From Azolla caroliniana (taxonomy: Eukaryota > Polypodiophyta), in NCBI GenBank assembly GCA_043228905.1, contig JBHGNT010000009.1, positions 9,424,001 through 9,488,000 of the forward strand: 64,000 nucleotides of DNA, in the 5' to 3' direction. The stretch's first letter is position 1; every line of letters begins with the position of its first letter. Both the position numbers and the translations under genes were made by a program. This document shows positions 31,929 through 43,800 of this stretch, in pieces. The notes under the pieces were generated by a model that saw only the letters and a list, made by a program, of their open reading frames with translations, did no database searches and was not told where the DNA came from.

Positions 31929-32914
31929 ACGCGTTCTCCCTCGGGAGTGTCGCGATCGCGTGGAGCAGTAAGAAGCAGTCGACAGTTGCACTGTCGAGCA
32001 CTGAAGCTAAGTACCGAGGAGCGGCTGTCGCGACATGCGAAGCCATATGGTTGAAGCAGCTTCTTAAGGACCTGCAAGAGGAGCTATCAGATCCGACAAC
32101 GATCTACTACGACAACCTCAGTAGCATCCAACTTGTGAAGAACCCTGTCTTCCACGCACGGACCAAGCACATTGAGGTGCACTACCATTTCGTCCGTGAG
32201 TGTGTCCTTTCCGGTGAAGTCGAACTTCAGTACGTTCCGACGGATCGGCAGGCTGCCGACATCTTCACCAAGCCTCTTGGTCTGGACAAGTTGCGGCAAC
32301 TCTCAGGTGCGCTCGGATTGCGTCACCTTGACGTGCCGAACTTGAGGGGGAGAACAGTCCCGAACGACCAAGCAAGGCAGCAGGAAAGGAGCAGACACCG
32401 CGACACCGAGTCGGTTGACTCGTTTGTTGACTCGGTTGATGACGGATCGGCTGTAGAAGCCGAGGGCGACTTCGGATCGGTTGAAGAAGCCGAGGGTGGA
32501 CCCGCGGAAAAGTTCGGAAGCGGACAAAAGGGGAGCAGCCGAAGGAGAGAGCCGAAGCCAACCACGCATAGGGGAGATGACGCCATCGAGGGCGAGAAGA
32601 CCGAAGATGAGTTGGAGACAGCCAACTCGGACGAGAGCGAAAACCGATCGGAGGTAGCCGAGTCGGTTCGGATGTTTGATTTAGACACGCTGAATCAATC
32701 GAGGCCCAAGCGGAAGAAAAGGAAACATAAGAAGCATCAACACCGCAACAACAGAAGAGCTGATGAGGGCCGCATGAGCAGACAAGCCGACCGGAAGGGT
32801 CGAAGCACGCGGAGTCGAACAGGTCGAGGAGCGCAAGCAAGGCGAGAAGCCAGGAGGAACCGGTGCTGTGAAGATCCCAAAGAGCCTCAAGTTGAGCTTG
32901 AGGGGGAGTGTTGA
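31929..32914 (+). pseudogene. copia C RNase H end with long charged C-terminal extension
   Basis: After the acgc duplication the frame resumes 'FSLGSVAIAWSSKKQSTVAL' and completes copia RNase H ('LSSTEAKYRGAAVATCEAIW', 'YYDNLSSIQLVKNPVFHART', 'VPTDRQAADIFTKPL'). Copia Pol normally stops soon after 'LRG'. Here the frame runs on for about 190 codons: an acidic Ser/Glu/Asp part, then a basic Lys/Arg/His part ('RPKRKKRKHKKHQHRNNRRA'), ending 'VELEGEC' only a few bases before the 3' LTR. The last bases double as the polypurine tract. The extension has no known domain; it may be nuclear-targeting or nucleic-acid-binding (inference). Confidence 0.8.
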
Positions 32915-33293
32915 GAGACAAGCTCAACATCGGCCGGATCGGCTGAAGAAGCCGAGGACCGGATCAGTTGGGACCGATCGGTTAGGCCGAGTGCGTAAAC
33001 CGGGAGATCGTCAGGAAAGATATTCCGTGAGGAATATATTTGGGAGTTAATGTAGGAGCTCTTAATGAGCATTGAAGTACTGTCAGTACTTCAGTCAGTC
33101 CTTCCAGGACTTGTATAAAAGTGTTCACTGAGCACATCTTATGTACAGAGATTGAGTGTTATTGTTGAATATAGTTTTTTGTGTTTCTCTCTGTCTCTCC
33201 TGCGTATACCGTGTAAGCCTAAGCTCTCCATTGAACCTGAGTTTCCTTCCTCTGTTCTGTCTTCATACCTGCTTCCGCACGCTACTTTCTACA
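32909..33293 (+). repeat. 3' LTR of copia C
   Basis: Preceded by ttgagggggag (polypurine tract). 385 bp, about 14 substitutions and one indel from the 5' copy by eye. The right flank gtaag matches the left. Confidence 0.93.
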
Positions 33294-34753
33294 GTAAGCA
33301 TTATCTTAAGTGCCTCATATGCCTTATCCTCTGTTGCAGTCCATTGAAAAGGAGTCCGATGTACGGCAGCGTGTAGTGGTGTGGCGAAGTCCGCCAAATA
33401 CCGTATCATCCGACTATGCCACCGTATTTGGCCCAAAAACCAGCTAAGTGCTTTGGCATTTGTCGGAGTTTTAGCTTGCGTAATAGCGGAGATCTTGTTT
33501 GGGTCGACCGCTATTCCTTCCTTGCTGACTATGTGGCCTAGGAGAGCCCCGCTGGTCACGCCGAATGCACATTTCGCGGGATTCAGGCTTAAGCGTGCAG
33601 TGCGGCAACGTTCCAGGCAGAGACGTAAGTGCGAGAAATGGTCTTTTGTTCGCCCATATACCGCAAAATCTTCTAAAAAGACTTGTATGAACGCCGGAAT
33701 GTATTCCCCAAAGATCTCCGTAATCGTTCGTTGGAATGTTGTCAGTGCTGTCTTTAGGCCGAACATCATGACGACCGCACCATATACTCCCCAGTCCGTG
33801 ACAAATGTCGTCTTCTCCTGGTCGTCGGGGTGCATGCGCACTTGGTTATAGCCACTGAAGCCATCTAAGAAACTGTACATCTCATGGCTTGCGACGTCAT
33901 CCAGCACGCTATCAGTGAAGAGTAAGGGAAATGCGTCCGTAATGGTTACGGCGTTTAATTTTCGGTAATCCACGCATACCCGTATTTTTCCGTTTTTCTT
34001 TGGAACAACCACTATCGGGCTAAGCCATGTCGCTTGTTTTACTGGTCGTATGAACCCAGCCCTCAGCAGCTTGTCAATTTCTTCTTTCACGCGGGTCACG
34101 TAATTGGGGTTCATGCGGTAGCAACGTTGTTGGATAGGTTTCGCGTCTATTGCTAAATTGATCTTATGCTGATAGAACTTGGGATCTAACCCCTTCATGT
34201 CCTCATGAGCCCACGCGAACACATCTTTATATTCTGTGAGTAGTGCGATCATTGTGGTTCTCTGGTCCGGCCTCAATTCCTTTGCTATGGAGAGGAACCG
34301 GGGTTCCGATCCCGTACCCACATTCACTTCGTCGAGAGCGGAAGCGGTGACCCGTCGTGAAATCTCCATTTCCCTTTCGAAGGCCGCCCGTGCTCTGCTG
34401 AGTTCCGATATGGACTCTAGCTTTGGTTCGTACGGCTCTTCGCTTGGAACAATGGTCGTAGTATATTCTGTCGCAGTTGCGATGACATCTATCTCGAACA
34501 GCGGAATAATCCGAGGATGTTCGTCAAGGTACGCTTCCAATTCGGCATCCTCCACCCCAGCCAGCATATTGATGTCTTCCGCATATAACGGTGTTATCCT
34601 CTTAGGTTGGGGCGTGTTGCCTTCCGTAAGCACACGAACCTTGATGCGTCCCTGCCGGAAACCGATACACTCGTGTTGCCAGCTTTGCTTGATATTTGTT
34701 GTCCGAAGCCACGGTCTGCCCAGAAGCACTGGGTACGCTCCAGGCGTGTCCAA
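33294..34753 (-). pseudogene. gypsy G reverse transcriptase
   Basis: One long frame: linker 'VLLGRPWLRTTNIKQ', 'LRPDQRTTMIALLTEYKDVF', fingers 'KQATWLSPIVVVPKKNGKIR', 'VDYRKLNAVTITDAFPL', palm 'FLDGFSGYNQVRMHPDDQEK'. At the active site the reading is 'IQVFLEDFAVYG', where relatives have two Asp residues, so the first catalytic Asp is Glu. Thumb 'FGVTSGALLGHIVSKEGI' follows. The frame continues after copia C (at 20507) into RNase H. The altered active site and downstream stops argue against activity. Confidence 0.87.
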
Positions 34754-35422
34754 AGCGAGGACGACCGCCGATATGTCGAAGCGGTGTCAGCCCACGATGA
34801 TGCCTATTTTGCGAATTAGCCCCAACGACCGCACTGATCGGGTATCTGCCATGTGAAGCCAGAATGGACACGCCTCCCATTCGGAAATGCCTAGGGGTTC
34901 GCAAGTTTTCGCGCTAATCACATTGACGCCTGAGCCGTCGATTACACATCCAAGGACTTCCTGTCCGTGCAATATTACTGTAATGGCCGGGTTGTGCTGA
35001 TCTACCACTGGTGGTCCCTCGCTGACGTCAGTCAAGTTTGTGGCAACGCTTGCCCCGGTCATGCCCGCCACCTGTGCTTCCATGGTCTGGCGGAAACGTG
35101 GAACTAGCTGTAGTAGTTTTTCCATAGTTAGCGTGATTTCACAGCCCGTTAACACCTGCCAAATGGGGTCCGGCCCCGTTTTTTCGTTCTCTGTTTGCTT
35201 CATTGCATTCACGGACTCTTGCCTCATACGTTCTGTATTGGCCGCGTTTGCTTTTTCCACCCAGGCTTTGGCTTGTCGGCGTACCTCGTCCTGCGCAGCC
35301 CAATCCGCCGTTTTCGTTTGCTGGTGTGTGGTGACTTGTTGCACCTCCGCCGTAATCGTGTTGACGGCAGGCCCCTTTCCCTTGCGTGTTGGGCATTGTG
35401 TGGCATAATGTCCGGGTTGCTG
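34754..35422 (-). pseudogene. gypsy G protease region
   Basis: Reads 'LQLVPRFRQTMEAQVAG' then 'ITVILHGQEVLGCVIDGSGV' followed by 'NVISAKTCEPLGI', a retropepsin with the D-G-S-G variant typical of the Tat/Athila group. A break near 34787 separates it from the RT frame ('TPGAYPVLLGRPW'). Confidence 0.75.
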
Positions 35423-36883
35423 TCAAATAAAATAGTGGATGCTTGATTCTCCCTTCTCAGCCCCAGGTGGAGTGTGTCGTTCTCCGGGCGCTACTTGCTC
35501 TTCGCGGTCCGGCCTCGTTTGTCGGGACGTACACGGTGGCTGTTGTTGATCCCGTCGTTGTTCCTGGTGCCGCTCATCCCCCGAGCTTTCGTTGTAACGC
35601 CGGTGATCCCTATATTGTCGAGGCTTACCTCGATAGCCATTGAAGCCGCCTCGTTTGTTCATCGAGCGTTGATGTTCGTATCGTCGGCCTCCTTTGGCGT
35701 AACTCGGATGTCCACGATAATCCTCGTCCTTCGGGTCCTCCTCCTCGGACTCGTTGTGATTCCGGCGATTCCGGTTGTACCTGTCCTCCCGCGGGTTGCG
35801 ATCCCTATATCGGGGTCGGTCTTCTTGCCTCTTTTGTTCCACCCGATGTGGTTGCCGCTGTGTGTCCATGCTGCGGACCGCGGGCGTGGCTCTATTTAAC
35901 ATATTGTACTCACATTGGTCAACTGTGTGAACCTTCGAGTGGCAGATTGGGCAGTGGATTCGCATATTGCACTCCACCGCGGAATGCCCCGAGTTCAAGC
36001 AAATCGTACACTGGATTGCCTGACGAAATTGGCGTTCCTCATACTAAGGTAACGCTTGTCGTAAGGATGACATCGAAAACCTCTCCTCCTCGTCATCCAA
36101 CTCGAGCTGTAACGCTCGTTCAATCACCATATCCGTTGTTTCCCCTTTCACTCTATTGTTGTTGAGCGTTGCCCTGATGGGCTGGCGTAACACTGCCAGA
36201 AATGTTTCCAGTGCCTCCTCCTCCGCAGGGCTTCGATCCAGTTTCCGTCGTAAATTTTGGAACCGTAAGCTGAAGTCTGCTATTGTCTTGGTCGGTAGTT
36301 GCTTAATTGTATAAAACTGCCCGAGAATCTCGCATTGTGGAACCCTCCGGTGAAAAAAACGCAAGAAGGCGGACTGGAGCTAATCGAAGGTTGTTATGGC
36401 CGGTAAATCCATTTGTGAATGCCAAAACGTCGCACGCCCATCTAATGTTAATCCGAACTCCGTCATTTTCGACTAGTGTCCAACCGTCTGGGAAAGGTTC
36501 TGTGCCATGTGGTTCGCATTCCAAACGTTCAAGAACATGCGAACATGAGTTGCGGCGTCGGTTTCGCCGTTAAAGCGGGGGTAGGCAAAGGCCATCGTGG
36601 GAGCTACGGCAGATCGGAGAAGGTCACCGGGAGGCTGCGGTAAGCGTGGTCCCCTCGCCTCGTCGAGGTATTTGGGGAGCAAGGACTCCTCTTTGCGCTC
36701 CTGGCAGGTATTATTGGGGTCGCCGATGCGTGGCTTTTGCCGAGCGCTCTCTTCTGCCTAGCGTGTGACGGACCTTGTTACTGGCCGGTCGTGTTTTGTT
36801 GGTTCTCTGAGTCGTCTGCGGCTAAACATCCATTCATTGTTGCTCGTCTATGAGGAAACACAGATCACCGGGCGTGCCAAAAG
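35423..36883 (-). pseudogene. gypsy G gag, with leader and primer site
   Basis: Pieces in three frames. 36682-36473: 'AYPRFNGETDAATHVRMFLN'. 36364-36044: 'IKQLPTKTIADFSLRFQNLR' and 'LAVLRQPIRATLNN', a retrotransposon gag domain. 36020-35423: two CCHC knuckles ('CTICLNSGHSAVEC', 'CPICHSKVHTVDQC') and a very basic Arg/Asp/Gln-rich tail. Frameshifts lie near 36300 and 36480. Next to the 5' LTR (36884), the minus strand reads CTTTTGGCACGCCCGGTGAT; TGGCACGCCCGGTGA is the likely primer site, tRNA not identified. Confidence 0.78.
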
Positions 36884-37326
36884 TGTTGCCTCTTAGGAAA
36901 CACGGGCCGTGGTCAGTCCTTCGACCTAGACCCCAAGGTGGGTGTGGAACAACGAACAAAGCTTAATCATACTACGTAAGGAGAGAACCTCTGTGACTTC
37001 GTTGTGTGTAAGGGGAGACGGCTACAACCAACTCCTTCTCACAGGTTGCGCTTACGTACTACTACGATTACGTATCCGAGACACGGACACTGAATTAGCC
37101 GTAGCTATACACAGAAACTCAGAGAAGATAGTATTCTATTATCAGGCGTTCTTTTTACAATTCCCAAAATTTACACACACCTCCTTACGAGGTTTTCTAC
37201 CCTTTATATATGCAGGGTCTAATTAGCTGTTCACGCGTACCCGCGTGAACCGTTACATACGTTACGCTTTATATAGTTTCTTATTCCTACGCTTTTGGCC
37301 GTCGGTTACTATTCCGGCGGACAACA
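36884..37326 (-). repeat. 5' LTR of gypsy G
   Basis: Partner of 14551-14993, with target-site copy aagag directly to the right (37327-37331). Confidence 0.9.
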
Positions 37327-37331
37327 AAGAG

Positions 37332-37960
37332 ACCCATTCTTTTTCTTAACGAAGAAGATAGGAGCACCGGAAAGGGATCTAGAATGTCGAATGAATCCGT
37401 TTGCCAGATTCTTGTCGATATATTCCCGCAAAGTCTCTAGCTCTACAGGGGAGAGATTATAAATTGGGCCCCATGGAGGTTCTTTCCCTGGTTGTAAGTC
37501 AATAGGGCAGTTGTATGGCCGATGCTCCGGCAATGTATTGGCCTTCACCTTATTAAGAACTCTTTGTATTTCTCTAGTAGTTTAATGTCCGCTTCATGTA
37601 AGGTGAATGATGGAGTTGCTACTATTGCGAATATGAACATGTCCTCATTCCCCCCTTCCTCACATAACTGACGTAGAGAGATGGTCGATAACTTATGGGA
37701 TCTAGTATCAAATGTCGGAGATTTGAGGGATGCGAGCCTTGTTCTTGTTTCTTAGATTTCCTCAATTGTTCTTTTCATCCAATCAATCTTCGGGTTATGG
37801 AGTTCAAACCAAGGGAGACCTATAAGTATTGGGTGTTCCGGACTGTGAACAATGTTTAAAGATATTATGCTTGCCAAATCGCCAAGAACTATACGAATTG
37901 GCTTGAACTCTTCAACTATATCACCTGATGCTATGGGACGGCCATCAATGACTCCTACAG
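37332..37960 (-). pseudogene. chromovirus E pol, protease to RT start
   Basis: Starting at D2's border the minus strand reads 'SGDIVEEFKPIRIVLGDLAS' and 'EHPILIGLPWFELHNPKIDW' (protease, aligned with F), breaks, then '[20 protein letters not shown]', '[20 protein letters not shown]' and '[19 protein letters not shown]', the RT fingers. Gypsy G inserts after this, and the reading resumes at 14542. Confidence 0.85.
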
Positions 37961-38597
37961 TGTCGTGAAGAAAACCGTCCACGAGCGGAATCCGTGCACC
38001 GGAGCGTAGAAACCGACTCTTCATGCACGTGCGCCTTAAGTTGTACATAGGAGATCCTAGGTAGATTCGGTAGGTAGGGAGTAAAGGGGAAACGGCTCCT
38101 TCCTTGCCTATAAAAGGAGGGAGACGAGGAGGGTAGAGGGATCGCGGAGAGTCGAGGACGAAGTGCTGTCGGTTTGCGTGCGAAGGCTTCTCTCTCTCTC
38201 TCTTTCTGGTTGCAAACGCCATAGCTTCCTTCGGTGCAGGTTTCGGGAGGCTCGCGCTGCTCTGAGGAATGCCCGAGTGCTTCCGGCAGCACCTCCAACC
38301 TACTCCTTCCTCTCTGTGCGTCTACGAGCAGGTATCGGCATCTGTTCGCCGGCCTGTTCGGTTGTAACCGGCTTCGTGTTTTGTTGTCTTCGTGTTCTTG
38401 TTGTTTGTCTTGTCAATACATACATACATTCGTGTCTTTCTGCGTCGCTGTCCCACTTGCGTCTTTGCGTCGAAGGGCCGTGTCCCTGTGGATCTACGCT
38501 CGCACGTAAACGGATTCTTCCCCTCCTCTCTTGCTCTTTGGTACAGGACCCCCGAGGTTCCGCCTCGTTCCACGCATTCGCGAGGAATACCTCGACA
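37961..38597 (+). repeat. 5' LTR of gypsy D2
   Basis: Begins TGTCGTGAAGAAAACC, has cctataaaaggagggag at about 38109, a CT run near 38190, and ends acctcgaca. The tRNA-Trp-like primer site follows at about 38602. Confidence 0.92.
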
Positions 38598-38640
38598 TCT
38601 TGGTGAACCCGACGTGAAGGAGGCGGCAGAAGAGCAGAAG

Positions 38641-40767
38641 ATGAGGGGGTCGGATCTTGCAGAGGCCATGGCTTCGGCCGTGGATCGGATATTGAGCACA
38701 CGCGAGGGCACCGGCGCCCTCGACAGAGCCATTGAGGCGGTTGTCGGTACGATCGGCCGTTTCAGCGGAAAGGATGCTACGAAGTATTTGGCGTCCTACG
38801 GGGCGAAAATGCTGATGCGGGACATTCTGGAAGAGAGGCGTCTTGCCGGGTTCCCTCGAGTGGCGATGCCGAGCATCCATGCGGAGGTGCTCAAGGTACG
38901 GGCGGAGAGCCGTACCTGGGAGGAGTTCGAAGGCTGACTCCTAGAGAAATATGGGCTGGACGACGCGCTCCGGCTTTCGAAACGGGACTTCATGGAATGG
39001 GTGGAGTCCCCCGGCAAAGGAAGAAACGCGTCGGCACTCCTCCGGGAGTTCGAAGAACGCTTTGCGCGCCTTTTGGCGCTTCACCGAACCATTCTGGATA
39101 CGAGCCGGGTCCTGCTGTTCGTCAAGTCGGTGGACGAGCGGGACCGGGATCAAGTCGGCTCCTTGCTGGAAACCGAAGACGGGCTGACGACCGACTGGGC
39201 TACGGTTAAGAGAGTCTGTGGCCGTTTCGATAAACGGCGAGAATGGGCTGACAACGGGGCGGCCGGTGCGGGCTCTGTCACAGCAAGGAGGCTTGAACCG
39301 GTGCCGCAAGTGCGAAGGGAAGAAACCTGGGAATGGCTCGAAACCGGTCCGGCTTCGACCAGCATGGTCAATGGCTCGTCCGGAGGAGCAGCGCTGGAGG
39401 AGTTGACGCGGGCGATAAAGGATCTCCAGATCGCCCAGACTCGAAGGGAAGGCGGCGAACCGGCTCGTGACCGACGGCCGGCAGCGGGGAACAGGTGCAT
39501 GTGGTGCGACGAGGTCGGCCACATTCAGAAGGACTGCGGCGATTTCGCAGAGGCGTTGAGGAATCGGGTGGTGTACCTGTGGGAAGGTCGGGTGCACGCC
39601 GGCGACACCAGGAGGGCCCTGAACCAAAACGACGGGTGAGGAGGAATGAAGAGACTGATGGAAGAGGCAGCGGCCCGACACGTGGAGGCCATCCACTACT
39701 CAGCGTCGGCCGGCATTCGGGTCGGGGGCAGCGAGGCCCGAAAGGAGGGCAAAGACGGATTCTGGTCAGCAATGCTGGAAGGTCTTGCCGGCGCACGGCT
39801 AAGGAAAGATGAAACGGACCGCGCTGAGAGACGGGTCCGGGAAATAACCGAGTGGAGCGATCCGGTCGAGGAGAAGACGGGCTATGTAGAAGCCGCCTGC
39901 CGGAACTACGAGGCTCTGGCTGAAGACAAACGGGTGGGGAAAACCGGAGCGGCTGGGCCCTCACAGCGGTACGAGACCCGATTCGGGCAACGACGGAACG
40001 ATGCCGGTGGGTCCAGCCCGCAAGATAACCCCAGGAAGGGCGGATACCGACTGGGGACGGAAATAGAAAGGACTACAGACCTACGAAAGGTACTAGAAGA
40101 ACGGATCCTCGACAACAAAGTGGAGTTGTCATTGCGAGAGGTGCTAGGGATCGCCAAGAAGGAGTTCCACGACTCCATTGTGGACCTGGTGAAACGGAAG
40201 AGGCTGTCGACGGAGACGGAACCGGAAAGACCGGTGGAGGTGAGGACAACGCACATCGACGACATGGCGATGGAAGACGAGTGGGCGGAGAGCCACTATT
40301 CGAGGCCACACTAGGCCCGAGCGACCACGGAGACCCCGGTAAAGATCGGAGATGTTCAGGAACCGGTGGTGGCATTGGTGGACCACGGTTCGGAAATAAA
40401 CCTGATGTCCATGGACTTCTATAAGAAGGGGAAGTGGTCGATCAACACCAAGCACGGGTGGAAGATACGGGCGGCGGCGCGCGCCACCGAGGAACTGCAT
40501 GGGGCCTGCCCGAACGTGCTAGTCAAGATCGGCGACGTCGAGGTTGACCAGCACTTCTTCGTACAGGAGACGTCCTCGCACCCGGTCATATTAGGGGAAC
40601 CATACATCACGGCGGCGCGAATGGAGACCAAGGTGCTGGACAACGGTTCGGCCTACGTGAGGGTCAAAAGCCAGGACGGGCGCCATTCGGTCCAATTTCT
40701 GACAGTGCGACCGAACCACGAGCGAAACCGTGAATCCCTCAGTGGCGAGAACCAGGAGGATTTTTAG
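38641..40767 (+). pseudogene. gypsy D2 gag-protease with three nonsense codons
   Basis: ATG at 38641 ('MRGSDLAEAMASAVDRILST'). In-frame stops lie near 38935 (TGA after 'EEFEG'), near 39637 (TGA after 'NQNDG') and near 40312 (TAG after 'YSRPH'); D1 reads Arg, Lys and Trp there. The knuckle 'CMWCDEVGHIQKDC' and the D-H-G protease motif ('VALVDHGSEINL') are kept. It ends 'SGENQEDF' at 40767, where the pol frame (-1) is already open, so the reading frames overlap. Confidence 0.88.
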
Positions 40768-40871
40768 AGAGGGCTGCCAAGGCGTGGGGCCGAGATAGTC
40801 CGGACACTCGGGAAAGTCCCCACGACTGTACGATAGGTAGGGGATTTTGCTTCTCCGACAATGGAGGGAGT

Positions 40872-43800
40872 ATGATAGTCGGCATCGTCGGCCGAGAAAA
40901 GACAAGGGCGGAAGTGCGACTTCGAGCGTGCGGAGTTCTCGGCCCGGACGAGGAAATCAGCGGAGCCATGGAGGCGGTCTCCTTCGACGACACCTTGGGA
41001 ATGCTGAGGAAGGTAGCCGGAGAAGACCTTAATGAAGACCGGACGATACCGGTATGTTCCGAAGAGATGTACGAAGTCATCGCGAACTTCAGTCGGGGGC
41101 TCGGGTCGGATCGAACGGCCCGAGTTAGCACGAGGTACAAGACTGTGCACCGGAAGGTAAGGCCAGTCGCGGCACCCTTGCCAGAGGGCAGCGAGTCCCG
41201 AATCAGAGGGGTGGCGTCGGACACCAGTTTACGAGATCCGGCCTGCATAGGACACACCTTCACCGACGGAACGCTCCGGGAGCTCAAAATCGGTGGGGGC
41301 GGGTTCCTACTGCCAGCGGAGGAAGACCGGTTTCGGAGAATGCTCGGAAGGCACGGGAAAGCCTTCGCATTCTCACCAGAAGAGATCGGGTGCGTAGACC
41401 CGACGATCGTGGAGCCGATGGTGATATTCACGGTAAGGCATGTACCGTGGAATCTCAAGCCGATTCCAGTACCGAGAGCTCACATCCCGAAGTTGATGGA
41501 GCTATTGAGGCAGAAAGTCGATATGGGTATTCTCGAACCGTCGAGCGCGCCATACTCGAACCGATGGTTTACCGTACCAAAGAAAAACGGAACATTGCGC
41601 TTCATTCAGGACCTGCAGCCGGTCAACATAGTGACCATCCGGAACGCAGGAATCGGACCGACCATAGACGAGTTCGCGGAGGCCTTCGCCGGAAGGTCGA
41701 TTTACTCGGTCGGTGATCTGTACTCGAGGTACGACCAGTTCCAGCTAGCCGTGGAGAGCAGAGACATTACGACGATGCGAACTCCCCTCGGCCTAGTGCG
41801 AATGTGTACCCTGCCACAAGGAGGGACCAACTCGGTGGCCCACATGGTGAATGCAATGAACAAAGTACTGAGGGATTGCATCCCGGACATCACCATGCCG
41901 TTTCTAGATGACATCCCTATCAAGGGGTGCCCGGTGGAAGGGAAGGACGAGACACTCGGGCCGGACGGATGCCGGCGATTCGTAGCAACACACATCGACG
42001 ACTGCGAGAAGGTGCTACAAAGGCTAGAGGATGCGAGGCTCACCTTCTCCGGGGAGAAATCGGCCTTCGGGCAATCAGAAATCCTGGTGGTCGGGCACCT
42101 GTGTGGACCATATGGCCGGAAGCCGTCTCCGGCAAAGGTAGAAGCCATCTCCGCGATGAAGACCGATTGTAGCTCGGTTACGGAAGTTCGGAGGTTCCTA
42201 GGGGCATGCGCGTTCTACCACATATGGATCCCGCATTACGCCCACGTTGCGGAGCCGCTATACGGGTTGCTGAAGAAAGGGCGAAAATTCGAGTGGCGAG
42301 ACGAGCACACGGAGTCGGTCCGGAAGCTGAAGGAAGCTCTTGCGGCAGCACCGGCGCTCCGGAAGGCTGTCTACGAGAAGGGTACCCCGGTATACATAAC
42401 AGTGGATACGAGTCCGACCGGGATCGGATGGGTCGTCAACCAAGAGGACAAGAACGGCATTCGGTTCCCGATCCGATTCGGCACGAAGGTTCTCAGTGAA
42501 CGACAGCGAGGGTACGCCCAGGTTAAACGCGAACTCTGGGGTATCGTTTCGGCAGTAAAGGCCGACAAAGACTACCTGATCGGGACAGAAGTGGTTATCG
42601 AGACGGATTGCCTGCCGATTCTCGACATGGTTTCCGGATGCGCGACACCGGACCTGGCAATGCTCCGGTGGATAGCGTACATCAAGTCCCTGGACCCGGA
42701 AATACGGCACATTTCCGGAAAGGACAACGCCATGGCCGACATGCTTTCGAGGCCGAGGTTTGATGACGAGGGCGGCATGGTTTCGGAGGACGAAGAAGTC
42801 GGCGTGGACTTCTTCGAGGCGGCGTACGTGACGACCGATGGGGCGAGCACTCCGGCACTTAACGGCTTCGACGAGAGCAAGTACGACGGCGAGTGGCTAC
42901 AGATCGGTGGATTTTGGAGGACAATGACGTCGGATGCGTCATGGACGAAGGACGAGGCCAACTGGATCCGGAAGAAAGCATACCGATTCTTTCTCCGGGA
43001 TGGATACTTATGGAAGCACCCGAAGAAGAGGAACGGCGTCCCGCTCCGGGTGGTGGCGATGAAGGAAGAACAGGAGGAGCTGTTGACGGCCTACCACGAC
43101 AGCCCTTGGGCTGGACACCGTGGAACGTGGGCCACGTTCGAGAAGATAAAGGGGAAGTACTGGTGGCCGGGACTGTATCGGGACGTGCATCGGTTCGTGA
43201 AAACTTGCGAGAGCTGTAAGATGCACTCTGTAGTCCAACATCGGGACGAGCTTCACCCTACGTACCCTCCGACCATCCACTTCAAATGGATGATAGACCT
43301 GGTGACGATGCCGATGGGAGTAGGACAGATGCGGTATCTAGTCCTGGCTCGGGAAGACCTGACGAACCAAGTAGAAGGCCGAGCCCTTCAGAACAAAACG
43401 ACCGCAGCCGTATGTCGGTTCCTAATCGAGGACGTGATATGCCGGTACGGGTGCGTCGGGAAGATCGTGGCTGATCGCGGGGAGTTGGACGCCGAAGAAG
43501 CTGAAGAGCTATTCGACCGGCTAGGAGTCAAGCTCTCGCTTACCACTGCGTACAATCCGGAGGCGAATGGAAAGGTGGAGCGCGGACACGGACCGATTGT
43601 CAAGGCGTTAGTTCGGGCATGCGGAGGTCAAGTCGGGAACTGGCCGCGGCTATTGCCTTACGCGTTGTGGGCTGACCGGACTACGCACAGTTCGGCAACC
43701 GGATTCATGCCGGCAGAGCTCATGTTTCGGCAGAAGCCGATCATGTCGATCGAACGTACGATCTCCTCATGGGCAACCGTGGATTGGAGAGACGAGATGA

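Larger units (their letters stand above)
20508..33293 (+). mobile_element. Ty1/copia element C, interrupted by gypsy D1
   Basis: LTRs 20508-20891 and 32909-33293 (384/385 bp) show about 14 substitutions and one indel by eye. The perfect 5-bp duplication gtaag flanks the element (20503-20507, 33294-33298). It has an initiator-Met primer site (20892) and a polypurine tract (ttgagggggag just before 32909). Without D1 it is 5.7 kb. It is inserted in gypsy G between RT and RNase H, and G's frame rejoins across it. Gag-pol has at least four nonsense codons, so it cannot act alone. Confidence 0.95.
14551..37326 (-). mobile_element. Ty3/gypsy element G (Tat/Athila-like), itself heavily nested
   Basis: Two 443-bp LTRs (14551-14993, 36884-37326; TGTTGCC … CAACA) are flanked by the perfect 5-bp duplication aagag (14546-14550, 37327-37331). 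The surrounding frame of E rejoins across it. After removing copia C and solo LTR A3, about 8.3 kb of internal sequence remains: gag, protease, RT, RNase H and integrase, plus a long additional reading frame after pol. The integrase wording ('DYCTKWVEAKAL', 'RFGCPIELISDQGSHFL') is typical of the Tat/Athila branch. The LTRs differ at many sites by eye, so it is older than C and D1. Confidence 0.9.

Noticed and set aside
38941-39964. Minus-strand ORFs opposite D2 gag (38941-39696, 39368-39964)
   Set aside because: Shadows of the gag frame, which carries the zinc knuckle and aligns with D1.
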